Source: Fen-1254 sp963778945 (lineage in GTDB: Bacteria > Bacteroidota > Ignavibacteria > UBA10030). Taken from it: DNA of 64,000 bases. The stretch's first letter is position 1, and every line of letters begins with the position of its first letter. The notes beneath the pieces were generated by a model, which worked only from the letters and a program-made list of their open reading frames with translations, was not told where the DNA came from and made no database searches. Shown piece after piece: positions 53,920-63,287 of this stretch. The stretch lies in assembly GCA_963778945.1 (NCBI GenBank), contig CAVZWL010000023.1, forward strand, positions 1-64,000, written 5' to 3'. Position numbers and translations under genes: made by a program.

Positions 53920-55155
53920 ATGAAACGTTATGGAATGATATTTCTGCTGCTGGCTGCTTTTGCAGCATGCCGCCAAAATCCGATTACTCCCAATCCGGGA
54001 AACCCAGTAAGCCCCATTAATACCCCCGCACAATCGGTTATCAACGCCGGTAACAGCTTTGGTTTTAGGCTGTTTAGCTGCATTAATAATACAGAAACGG
54101 GTAAAAATGTTTTTATCTCCCCGTTCAGTGTTTCTATGGCATTCGGCATGTTGCTCAACGGCGCCAACGGTTCTACGCTCGATTCATTAGAACAGGCGCT
54201 TGGCGATGCCGGGATGTCGCTGAATGATATAAACAATGCATATGAAAGCAGTTCCGCCTACCTGACGACTCTCGACGCTCATGTCACATTCCAAAATGCC
54301 AATTCTATCTGGTACAGGAACGGATTTCAGGTGCTGCCGGATTTTCTCAATGTCAATAGAACCTATTTCGATGCAGAAGTAGATTCTCTGGATTTTACAC
54401 TTCCCGGCGCAGTCCAGACTATCAATAATTGGGTCAATACGAAGACAAACGGCAAGATCCCGACAATCATTGACGGTACGATCCCTCCCGATGTCGTCAT
54501 GTATCTTATCAATGCCATTTATTTCAAAGCCGCATGGACGTACACATACGATTCGTCATATACCAAAGATGCTCCTTTCATATGTGCAGACGGAAGCATT
54601 GCCACATGCAGGCTCATGAGTCAGGAAGACACCTTTGCATATTATTCAGATAATTCCGTGCAAGCAATAGATATACCGTACGGTGACCGATCGTTCAGCA
54701 TGACGGTCATTATGCCTGCCGCTGGAACATCCATCGACCAATTTGCATCGACACTTACACAAGAACAGTGGAATACAATTATAAATAAATTGGATTCGGC
54801 GAAGGTTGATTTATATATGCCTAAATTCGAACTCAAATATTCCAAATCGTTGATTGATGAATTGAAGGCGCTCGGGATGGGAATAGTGTTTGACCCTTTG
54901 AGAGCGGACCTGACTCATATAAGCCCCGCCGGATTATCTGTTTCCGAAGTATTGCACAAAACATATGTAAATATCAACGAAGAAGGAACTGAAGCGGCAG
55001 CAGTGACATTGATAGGGTTTATTACAGCGGTTCAGAATCCGAATGAACCTGTCGTCAAGGTTATGAGGATCGATCATCCCTTTATTTTTGCGATACGGGA
55101 GCATCAAACGGGAACGATTCTTTTCATCGGGAAAATCATCAATCCCAATCTATAG
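53920..55155 (+). CDS. Serpin (serine protease inhibitor family), exported lipoprotein
   Basis: 411 residues. N-terminal signal (MKRYGMIFLLLAAFAAC) with a possible acylated Cys and then a Pro/Asn linker. The serpin fold is complete: ISPFSVSMAFGMLLNGANGS, VMYLINAIYFKAAWTY and DHPFIFAIREHQTGTILFIG. The reactive loop hinge EEGTEAAAVT fits the small-residue consensus of inhibitory serpins, so it should trap proteases. Counting from the hinge puts P1-P1' near Ala-Val, which suggests elastase-like targets. It lies between the ECF sigma and FecR genes, an unusual place for a serpin. Probably surface-exposed. Confidence 0.94.
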   Translation: MKRYGMIFLLLAAFAACRQNPITPNPGNPVSPINTPAQSVINAGNSFGFRLFSCINNTETGKNVFISPFSVSMAFGMLLNGANGSTLDSLEQALGDAGMSLNDINNAYESSSAYLTTLDAHVTFQNANSIWYRNGFQVLPDFLNVNRTYFDAEVDSLDFTLPGAVQTINNWVNTKTNGKIPTIIDGTIPPDVVMYLINAIYFKAAWTYTYDSSYTKDAPFICADGSIATCRLMSQEDTFAYYSDNSVQAIDIPYGDRSFSMTVIMPAAGTSIDQFASTLTQEQWNTIINKLDSAKVDLYMPKFELKYSKSLIDELKALGMGIVFDPLRADLTHISPAGLSVSEVLHKTYVNINEEGTEAAAVTLIGFITAVQNPNEPVVKVMRIDHPFIFAIREHQTGTILFIGKIINPNL

Positions 55156-55214
55156 AGCCGTTAATTATTTTTTGAACGATCATGGGTATGTATAATTCCA
55201 TTGGGACTTTTTAA

Positions 55215-55607
55215 ATGAAACGAGTCATTGCAGCTATATTGCTTCTCTCCATATCCGGATGTCAAAAGGAATCGACAACACAAGTCGAAATGAAAACGGC
55301 AAATCTTGATGAACCGTTCGGTTTAAACGCAGGCGAAACTGTTTCCATCATCGGCGAATCAATGACGTTCCGGTTCGATTCCGTGCTTTATGATTCCAGA
55401 TGTCCTGAAGGATCGGAATGTCTTTGGGCCGGAAATGCCGCCGTTGTCATCTCGCTCCCGGCGGCAGCAGACACCGTTTATCTTAATGCGAAACATACGA
55501 AAGGTATTTATTCGATTACATTGCTGGGATTAACTCCTTATCCGAAAATAAATGTGCCGATTTCAAAAGATTTGGATACTGCGAAATTTATTGTAAGTAA
55601 AAATTAA
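55215..55607 (+). CDS. Small lipoprotein with DSRCP motif
   Basis: 130 residues. Lipoprotein signal MKRVIAAILLLSISGC with Cys16 as acylation site. The mature domain is a small beta sandwich: VSIIGESMTFRFDSVL, then DSRCPEGSECLWAGNAAVVI (two Cys, likely disulfide-bonded) and ITLLGLTPYPKI. The DSRCP-x(n)-CxWAG pattern recurs in bacterial lipoproteins of unknown function. It follows the serpin by 60 bp and is probably co-transcribed with it. Confidence 0.75.
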   Translation: MKRVIAAILLLSISGCQKESTTQVEMKTANLDEPFGLNAGETVSIIGESMTFRFDSVLYDSRCPEGSECLWAGNAAVVISLPAAADTVYLNAKHTKGIYSITLLGLTPYPKINVPISKDLDTAKFIVSKN

Positions 55608-55802
55608 TAGAAACAGTAGGCAGACCATAAAAAACTCAATTATTTGAAATCAATAGTGAACTCCGGGACACAGCATACATTTATTATTATCCCGTTGAGA
55701 ATGGTTATGAACCTTCTTAACAATATTTATCCCGTATATCTCTTGAATTGTAACAGATTATTTTTCATGATAGAGGACACGGCATCTCCGGAGGAATGAA
55801 CG

Positions 55803-56732
55803 ATGTTTAAAATACGATTTATCGCTTGGCTTAAGTCTTTTTGGCACCCGCAACATACAAAGAACATATCCACTATAATCGAAAAATCTCTGAGGACAAG
55901 CTCACACCGGATTCAGACGATTAATCCGGAGACGGAAAAACAATGGCAGAGAATGCAAATCGGGCTGGCAAAAGAGCAAAAATATTCCGGCGTCCGGCGC
56001 ATAACCGTCCCGATTGATATTTGGAAGCCAGGACTAGCTTTTGCTCTTGCGGCTTTCATTCTCATCGCAGCCGGGATATTCTTGTTTCGTTCCGGCGCTG
56101 CGAGAACATATAAAACGACGAACGGCCAGCAATCCGCAATGACTCTTCCGGACGGCAGCGAAGTAACGCTGAACCACACTTCGGAATTAACGGCCTATCA
56201 TTCTCCTTTCGAACGCATTCGCCGGGTTTCATTAAAAGGAGAGGCCTTCTTTCATGTACAGAAAAATGAAAATCCTTTTATCATAAACACCGATGCCGGC
56301 ACAGTTCAAGTGCTGGGTACACAGTTCAATGTCCGTGTGCGCGACGGGCGCATGGAAGTAGCAGTCGTCAGCGGCAATGTAAAAGTTAGCGGCGCCCGGG
56401 GCAGCATCGACAGCAGCATCATTCTCTCGCAGGGACAATTTTCCATCTGTGTAAAAAACGGTTTCCCGGAACTCCCGGAACAAGTTCCTTTTGCCGAATA
56501 TCCCGGGTGGCTCCATGGAAAACTTATGTTCTACCGGACAAATTTTTTATCAGCATATAAAGAAATCGAGTCCCAATTCGATATCAAGATAATCGTGAAT
56601 GGACGCCAATCGCCCGATGAAACAATTACAGGCACAATCGACAGCCGCAGCGTCGAGTCCGCACTCAACGCACTGGTTCACCTGACAGGAAAACACTTTC
56701 GTCATGAAGGCAATAGCTACATTCTTTATTAG
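55803..56732 (+). CDS. FecR-type anti-sigma factor
   Basis: 309 residues. Cytoplasmic N-terminal part about 1-72, one membrane helix about 76-96 (PGLAFALAAFILIAAGIFL), then the periplasmic FecR domain: TNGQQSAMTLPDGSEVTLNH, RRVSLKGEAFFHVQKNENPF and GTVQVLGTQFNVRVRDG. A DUF4974-like C-terminal domain follows (FLSAYKEIESQFDIKIIVNG). It should bind the ECF sigma factor inside and the TonB receptor's STN domain outside. It overlaps the start of the receptor gene by 29 bp, indicating coupling. Confidence 0.93.
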   Translation: MFKIRFIAWLKSFWHPQHTKNISTIIEKSLRTSSHRIQTINPETEKQWQRMQIGLAKEQKYSGVRRITVPIDIWKPGLAFALAAFILIAAGIFLFRSGAARTYKTTNGQQSAMTLPDGSEVTLNHTSELTAYHSPFERIRRVSLKGEAFFHVQKNENPFIINTDAGTVQVLGTQFNVRVRDGRMEVAVVSGNVKVSGARGSIDSSIILSQGQFSICVKNGFPELPEQVPFAEYPGWLHGKLMFYRTNFLSAYKEIESQFDIKIIVNGRQSPDETITGTIDSRSVESALNALVHLTGKHFRHEGNSYILY

Positions 56733-59210
56733 CTTCATTTTCATCGGAACTCAGGGAATAAGTACGGCCCAGGAATCCGGCCGCCCTTATTCATTCCAAT
56801 TCGATCATTTGCCGCTTCGGTTCGCCGTCGATTCACTCATGCGGCACTATCCCGAATCCATAGTGTACTTTGATAAAGACGTCGAAAATAAGTTCATCAC
56901 GGCAGATTGCGTCAATTGCGGTTTTGAACAAGCGCTGGATAATGTTTTATTCGGTACGGACCTGATCTGGATGCGAATAGGGAATCAAGTAGTTCTTAAA
57001 GAACAAGAACTGCCGGACAACCGAAAGGAAGGGACGATATCGGGTACGGCAACGGATTCGCTTACGTGAGAACGTATTGTCGGAGCAAGTATAGTGCTTC
57101 AGGACGTTTCCGGCAATGAGAACAAATCAGTCCGTTCCTGGTGTTCCACAAATACATTTGGTTTTTTTTCGCTCCCACATATAAAATCGGGATCGTATGT
57201 ACTGGCAGTTCGCGCTCTCGGATATATGCCTGCAGAACGCACTATCGAAGTCAAAGACAGCGCCTCTATTCAGCGCGATATCGATATGACACAAAAGGAC
57301 ATTATACTCAATGGGATTACTATCGAAGGCCGCCGCATTGCAATGACATCGACGGAAGGTGTTTCCCACGGTGTTTATCTGCCTTCTCTGCCGACAGATC
57401 CGAATCAATATTCGATTGATGGAGGCAGGATTTACAATCCATCTCATTTTGGAGGGGTGCAGAGCACATTCAATTCCGAAGCATTAAACGATATTCAAGT
57501 TATTCAGGGCGGACTTCCGCCGGACTACGGAGGCCGGATCGGAGGTATTGTCGATTACTCTCTGCGTGACGGAAACCGGGAGCAGCTCTCCGGATCGATG
57601 AGTGCTGGAACTTTGGGCTCAAGTCTATCCCTGGAAGGGCCGCTCGATGAAACTACAACATTTCTCATGTCAGGCCGGATCGGATATATCAATCCGTCGA
57701 TGCAATTCTTCCATCCGGCAGATTCTCTCTCCCGGATGGGTTCTTCTGAATACGTTGCAAAACTGGCACATCGATTGTCCAGTAGTCAGCAGTTATCGCT
57801 GAGCGGATATTGGGGAGCAAATTCATACGCCGGCGAAGCCGCCGGAGCAGGCGAACGAATCGACAATAACTTTTCCTGGGGCAACGGGATGCTGGATCTT
57901 CGATGGATCGGAATCATCTCGCCGTCGTTATTTCTTTATTCGTCTCTCGTATTCACCCGTTACAGCTTTAACCTCGGACATAATCTCGTCCAAAATTCAA
58001 TCCCGTATTCCGGCGCGCCACTTTCTTCGGATTATTCGATCCAGGATGTATGCTATCGCGCACATGGAGAGGACTTTTACGACAGGGATCATACAGTACG
58101 CGCAGGGATCGAACTTATTCTCCACACCATGAATGCATCGATAAGCCAGTTTTCCAGCCAGATCGGTTCTTATACGCTCCAAAATTATTCTACATGGGAA
58201 ACATCGGTCTATCTTCAAGACCAATGGAAATTTTTTCCGCAGGTGACCGCAGAAATCGGCGCGCGAGCTACGGACTTTTCGGGCAGCCAGGGATCATTTT
58301 CTTCCATCGATCCCAGATTTTCCATACGCGCCGATCTCAATGATCGGACACTCCTGTATGGTTCTCTTTCGAGCATAACGCAATTCATTCATCCCTACAA
58401 CAACAGCGGCGTGTTCCTTCTCTATCCGACTCTTTTCTGGTACCCTCTACCGAAAAGATACGGCCGACAATGTCGTCCCAGGGCACATTAGGAATCGATC
58501 AGGATATTCTTGACGATTCATACGATGTATCCGCTGAAACTTATTACAGAGTCATCAACAACTTTCATGAATTCGCGCTCGATACGGCGGCAAGGGCGTC
58601 GAGACAACTCGACGACGAAATTATTTTCGGATCAGCCAAGACGTACGGAATCACATGCATTCTTCATAAGCGAACCGGAAATTTGACAGGTTCGATCAGT
58701 TATAATCTTTCATGGTCATTCGAGTCATTTGCACAAATCAATTCAGGAACGGAATTTCTTCCCCCCTTTGACCGGAGACATGAGATTCAGATGGCCGGCG
58801 AATACAGGCCTGATCAAAATTGGTCGTTTGGGGCGCTCTGCATTTTTGCATTGGGACAGTCTTCTTCAATAACCCCGTTGATTATCCAATCGAGAGCACA
58901 GATTGGATCACAAAACACAACTCCCGAAATAGTTAGAGTCGCCATGAGCGAAAATAATGAACTTATCGATGTCAATGGCAGCCGCCTGCCTGGATTCCAG
59001 AGACTTGAGCTCAGTATTGTTCGTCATTTTTTATTCGGCCGTTTGCCATGTCATCTGTCTTTCCATTTCATGAACAGCTATGGACTTCAGGATCCTTTTA
59101 TCTGGAATTTGCAGAAAAGCAATGCTGCGGCTTTGACTTGGAATGCAACACTCCGGAATGCCGGCCTGTTTCCCCTCTATCCTTCTCTTGAGCTTGCCAT
59201 TCGATTCTAA
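56704..59210 (+). pseudogene. STN-type TonB-dependent receptor with a stop and a frameshift
   Basis: Signal peptide (ATFFISFIFIGTQGISTAQ), STN domain about 28-95 (FQFDHLPLRFAVDSLMRHYP), then an in-frame TGA at 57067-57069. The same frame goes on: ERIVGASIVLQDVSG opens a CarboxypepD_reg domain (GGA to TGA would explain the stop), and the plug has VIQGGLPPDYGGRIGG. Near 58440 the frame shifts; the barrel resumes as STEKIRPTMSSQGTLGIDQD and ends YPSLELAIRF. Repaired, it is about 835 residues, normal for a FecA/SusC-like signalling receptor. Partner of the FecR and sigma genes. As sequenced, only the STN piece could be made. Confidence 0.85.
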
Positions 59211-59392
59211 GGAGACGGAGACGCGGCGCGATGCTGCAAAGATACGGCATGCCTTTTAATGGACAAGAAATCATCGAAGAGAAGAGGCCGGAACTTTTCA
59301 GACTCGCCTTTCGCGCGATGGAAAGATGGACAACGGTTAAGATTTGAATCTCAAAGCAATGACCGGACAAAAATCAGCGACAGCATCTTCAC

Positions 59393-60604
59393 TCATTTAT
59401 TTTTTTCCAATCTGAGCAAAAGCACCTCGTGTGAAGGAATTTTTGAAATAAACGGGCTCCCGGTCGTTCCAATATTCTTGTGAACCCAGCAATCGCGCAG
59501 GATATAAGTGTGTTGGTCGAACGGCAATTCCAGCTTCGCAGCATCATCGTGGATCACTTGATCCCTCCATACATAATGAATACCGGCGGGTTTTGATCCG
59601 CGATTGAAAAAACAAACAGCCCAATCTCCGTTCTGCAATGGTTTATACCAAACCTCCAGACTATCGATCTTGCTCTGCCTGAAACCCTGAATCCCCAATG
59701 AATCCTGATCGATTGCAATCACCTCCTTATTTGTAAGAATATCCAAAATATCATTCGGCATCTTTCTTAAATCATTCCCTGCAATAAGCGGAGCCGCCAG
59801 CATTGCCCACAATGAAAAATGAGCCCGGCACTCGCCTGCGGTGAGACTTCCGATACCGACTTCGAGCATATCCGGGTCGTTCCAGTGTCCGGGTCCGGCA
59901 TATTTTCTAAGACCCTCCTGCATATCAAAAATTTGCATGACTCCGTATGAATTGTATGCACCGCCGTGCGTATCGATGCAGTCCCAGCATGCAGTAATAT
60001 CTCCGGTCGTTCTCCAAAGATGACCGACGGATGCCGCCCATGACCATGGCTTATTATTTCCCCATTCGCATAGGCTGAAAATCATAGGCCGGCGAGCGGC
60101 ATACATTGCGTCTCTCATCGTCGTATAGGCGCCTACGGCATTTATTCCTTCTGAGTTGCACCAATCGTATTTCAAGTAGTCACATCCCCAGCGAGCGAAC
60201 ATAATTGCGTCCTGGAATTCATGGCCGCGGCTTGCAATAAAACCGCCGCATGTTGTATAGCCGGCATCTGAATAGAGACCTAATTTCAATCCTTTGGAGT
60301 GAATATAATCGGATAATACTTTCAATCCGGATGGAAATCTGCCTTGATCTACCGTAAGAAAGCCGAGACTGTCCCGAGGGCCAGTCCAATTATCGTCGAT
60401 GATGATGTATTGATAACCGGCGTCCTTCATACCGGTGGATACGATGAGATCCGCCATATCGCGGATTATTTTCTCGTTAAATTTTCCTGCGAATGTGTTG
60501 TATGTATTCCATCCCATAGGCGGAGTTAAGGCAAGCCCGTCGAATTTTTGAGCGAAACATTGAAGAGTAAAAAGGATAATAAAAAGAATTCCGGCGTATT
60601 TCAT
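59393..60604 (-). CDS. Alpha-galactosidase, glycoside hydrolase family 27
   Basis: 403 residues with signal peptide (YAGILFIILFTLQCFAQ), so the enzyme acts in the periplasm or outside. The barrel starts LALTPPMGWNTYNTFAGK. The nucleophile is D147 in YLKYDWCN and the acid/base D202 in RTTGDI, with CxxxW-type cysteines in ITACWDCID. GHWNDPDMLEVG and DSLGIQGFRQ are typical of family 27. It removes terminal alpha-galactose from oligosaccharides or galactomannans. Its stop is separated from the broken receptor by about 180 bp and it heads a group with an isomerase and a transporter on the same strand. Confidence 0.95.
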   Translation of the reverse strand: MKYAGILFIILFTLQCFAQKFDGLALTPPMGWNTYNTFAGKFNEKIIRDMADLIVSTGMKDAGYQYIIIDDNWTGPRDSLGFLTVDQGRFPSGLKVLSDYIHSKGLKLGLYSDAGYTTCGGFIASRGHEFQDAIMFARWGCDYLKYDWCNSEGINAVGAYTTMRDAMYAARRPMIFSLCEWGNNKPWSWAASVGHLWRTTGDITACWDCIDTHGGAYNSYGVMQIFDMQEGLRKYAGPGHWNDPDMLEVGIGSLTAGECRAHFSLWAMLAAPLIAGNDLRKMPNDILDILTNKEVIAIDQDSLGIQGFRQSKIDSLEVWYKPLQNGDWAVCFFNRGSKPAGIHYVWRDQVIHDDAAKLELPFDQHTYILRDCWVHKNIGTTGSPFISKIPSHEVLLLRLEKNK

Positions 60605-60795
60605 GGTCTTAGTCCGATGTTTTGGTGAGGAGGATTTAAAAATTGAGATTTATGAGGTTCATGTTCCTTTTCATTCATTTATAATTGCAAAAGATTCATT
60701 TGTGCTGGGTGGTTCAGCATTTTTAAAAACCTATTTTTTCGAATATGTCATCGTTTCCTCTGGAGCCGTAACCGGCTGCAGAGGATCTATCGATC

Positions 60796-61887
60796 CTACC
60801 GGTCTCTCTCTTCTTGAGGCGGAAAGACAAGAAGTATCTGCATTCCTTCTTCTGAAAAATATACTAATTCCCCGGTTTTATACGGTACAAAGAATTTATC
60901 GCCGGTTTTGAGCTCTATCTTTTGCGATAATGAGTCTAATCGTCCCCTGCCTTTGGTTACAATCCCGGCATAGAACGAATCCGCTTTTTTATTATAACGC
61001 CCATTGATTTCCAGTCTGTTGATTGAAAAACAAGATGTTTTTTTTAAATCAACGACGCTAAACTCTATACTTTTTTCTTGAGTATGAATAGCTTCCGGCA
61101 CACAAAATAGATTATGCCTAATTTCATCCGGAAGGATCGTGTTGAAATTTATCATCTCAAGCGCAAAATCGACATCTCTTCCCATAAACCTTGACTGTTC
61201 AGGCAGCACATATCCTCCTCGATCAAACTCCAGTCGAACGACAAAATCGGTTGGCTCCATGATTTCGGCCATGAAAATGCCTTCCCCGATTGCATGCGGC
61301 AATCCTCCGGGAACAACAAATACATCTCCGGGTGCAACCGGAATTTTATCGAAGCAGGATAACATGAGGGACACATTCTGACTTTGAACAGCTTCTCTAA
61401 AAATCTCTTTGGAGACAGGATGTTGAAAACCTATGCAGATGTACGGTTTTTCGACTTCTTCTCTTATGCTTAATATGACATAGACTTCTGTTTTTCCAGC
61501 GTTACTGTTCAAATATCTTTTGGAAAATGAAACAGTCGGATGCGCTTGAATATGAAGGCGAATCGCGGCATCCAGAAATTTTGCAAGGAATTGAGTGTTT
61601 GGCCCATACTTGGCGTAATGACTGTCACCCAGGAAATCCCGCGGAAACTGCTGAAATAAATCTTTGAGAAAAAATAATTTTCCTTCAATTTCTACTTTTG
61701 AATATCCCTCATCCGGAATATCCTCGCGGCCGATGTTTTTTGCTCTTACAGTCGAAGCTATCCAGTCTTCCGGGAAATGACTATCCGCCGGCACAGATTT
61801 ACCTTCCAGTATGTCCAAACACCTGCCTCCGGAATATGTTCTCCAGACTCTGTTGGGCTTTAACATTAGTACATCCGGAATAATCAT
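60796..61887 (-). CDS. Class I mannose-6-phosphate isomerase-like protein
   Basis: 363 residues from ATG 61887 (MIIPDVLMLKPNRVWRTY); the 22 codons upstream fall in a repeat-like AT-rich stretch. Zinc-site segments are RLHIQAHPTVSF (Gln and His), NAGKTEVYVIL (Glu) and GGLPHAIGEGIFMAEIMEPT (His), with VVRLEFDRGG as the arginine block. It is more divergent than the ManA at 48626. The neighbours (alpha-galactosidase, MFS transporter) suggest a sugar-catabolic role. Activity on mannose-6-phosphate is likely but not certain. Confidence 0.85.
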   Translation of the reverse strand: MIIPDVLMLKPNRVWRTYSGGRCLDILEGKSVPADSHFPEDWIASTVRAKNIGREDIPDEGYSKVEIEGKLFFLKDLFQQFPRDFLGDSHYAKYGPNTQFLAKFLDAAIRLHIQAHPTVSFSKRYLNSNAGKTEVYVILSIREEVEKPYICIGFQHPVSKEIFREAVQSQNVSLMLSCFDKIPVAPGDVFVVPGGLPHAIGEGIFMAEIMEPTDFVVRLEFDRGGYVLPEQSRFMGRDVDFALEMINFNTILPDEIRHNLFCVPEAIHTQEKSIEFSVVDLKKTSCFSINRLEINGRYNKKADSFYAGIVTKGRGRLDSLSQKIELKTGDKFFVPYKTGELVYFSEEGMQILLVFPPQEERDR

Positions 61888-61923
61888 CTTTTTCCAATTC
61901 TCCAATTTCCTTTGCTCAACAGC

Positions 61924-61964
61924 ATAACTGAACAACAAAGAACTACGCACCACGAACTAAGACA
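61924..61964. repeat. Short heptamer-like tract between sugar genes
   Basis: Words ACTACGC, ACCACGA and ACTAAGA follow each other after AACAACAAAGA. They share vocabulary with the 8.2-kb tract (GCACTAC, ACCACGA). The tract fills the gap between the transporter stop and the isomerase start. Confidence 0.5.
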
Positions 61965-63287
61965 CTATCTTAATTTTCTTTTTATCTCTACGTTCTTTAT
62001 CTCCCCGCCCAAAAGCAATACGGACATTACCCCCAAAGGAACCAGCAAAGCTCCCATTATAAAAACAGGAGTGTAGCTTTTTGCACTGAGAAGAGGAATA
62101 AGCCAGGTGCTGAAAACAAGAACTCCGAGAACTGCGCTCATCCCGCCAAGTCCGGCAAGTGAACCGACGGATCCGCCGGAGAAATAATCGCTCGGCAGCG
62201 TCTGTATATTATTCATTGCTACTTGAAAACCGCCGAGAACTGCAGCCATTAAAACAACGGCAAGAAGGGGCGAATTTGCGAAAGCCGTGAGAATAAAAGC
62301 CGGGATCATAATCGTTCCGCCAAGAACGACGGACCACTTGCGCGCTTTATCGACAGACCATCCTTTATGGATCATATGCCCTGACCACCATCCTCCTGCT
62401 ATGCTTCCGACAGCTCCTCCGAGATACGGAACCCAGGCAAATAAACCTATCTGCTGAATATTGAAGCCAAACCTCTCGACAAGATAAATCGGCAGCCAAT
62501 TGACAAACAGCCACCAGATTGGATCGAGAAAAAATCTTGAAGCAATAACCGACCAGCTTTGTTTGTATGAGAGGAGTTCTCCCCATGAAGGGGCATCTTG
62601 ATCGGAAACATGATTCACGTTCCCCTCACACTGGCCGGCGATGATAGACCGGCGTTCGTCTTCGCTTATCCAGGGGTGCGTTGCCGGACCGGAACGATAG
62701 ACAATCCACCAGGGGATAATCCAAAGCATTCCGCAGCAGCCAATAACAATAAAAGCAGCCTTCCACCCTACCAGCATATACAGTGCAGCTACAAGCGGGG
62801 CGGAAATTACTGCTCCAAGAGAGGAGCCGGTATTAAAGATTCCTTGAGCAAGCGCTCGCTCCTTGATTGGGAACCACAGGCCGCTTGCTTTAGTTCCTCC
62901 CGGAAAGTTTCCGGCTTCGCTCAATCCAAGTAAACCGCGAAATCCGGAGAAACTAAAAATACCCCGCGCTGCGCCGTGCAGCATACATGCAAGGGACCAA
63001 ACAGAAACGCTCAGCACAAATCCGATGCGGATTCCAATCCGATCGAACATCCTGCCGGTTAATGCCTGACCTATTCCATACGCTGCCATAAATGCAGCGA
63101 CAATGACTGCATATTGATCTTTGTTAAGATTCAAATCTTTAGAAATACTCGGCCACATGATCGCCAGCGAAGAACGATCGATGTAATTAATGACGGTTGC
63201 AGCTCCAATTAAGCCAATAATCAACCATCGCAGTCCTTTGAAACTTCTCATTCCAAATGTCTCGGAATACATATCGTTTTTTTTCAT
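61965..63287 (-). CDS. MFS transporter of the anion:cation symporter (sugar-acid) type
   Basis: 440 residues, 12 membrane helices. The signature NYIDRSSLAIMWPSISKDL in helix 1 and FRGLLGLSEAGNFPGGTKAS in helix 4-5 are typical of ExuT/GarP-like hexuronate or sugar-acid symporters. GRMFDRIGIRIGF is the MFS loop 2-3 motif. LPIYLVERFGFNIQQIG and MNNIQTLPSDYFSG mark the second half. A Shine-Dalgarno-like GAGGAA precedes the ATG. First gene of a likely operon with the isomerase-like and alpha-galactosidase genes. The exact substrate is uncertain. Confidence 0.9.
   Translation of the reverse strand: MKKNDMYSETFGMRSFKGLRWLIIGLIGAATVINYIDRSSLAIMWPSISKDLNLNKDQYAVIVAAFMAAYGIGQALTGRMFDRIGIRIGFVLSVSVWSLACMLHGAARGIFSFSGFRGLLGLSEAGNFPGGTKASGLWFPIKERALAQGIFNTGSSLGAVISAPLVAALYMLVGWKAAFIVIGCCGMLWIIPWWIVYRSGPATHPWISEDERRSIIAGQCEGNVNHVSDQDAPSWGELLSYKQSWSVIASRFFLDPIWWLFVNWLPIYLVERFGFNIQQIGLFAWVPYLGGAVGSIAGGWWSGHMIHKGWSVDKARKWSVVLGGTIMIPAFILTAFANSPLLAVVLMAAVLGGFQVAMNNIQTLPSDYFSGGSVGSLAGLGGMSAVLGVLVFSTWLIPLLSAKSYTPVFIMGALLVPLGVMSVLLLGGEIKNVEIKRKLR

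Noticed and set aside
59231..59347. 38-residue open frame (MLQRYGMPFNGQEIIEEKRP...) between the broken receptor and the alpha-galactosidase
   Set aside because: Protein-like composition and no overlap with another gene, but too short and without recognised homology or a good ribosome-binding site.
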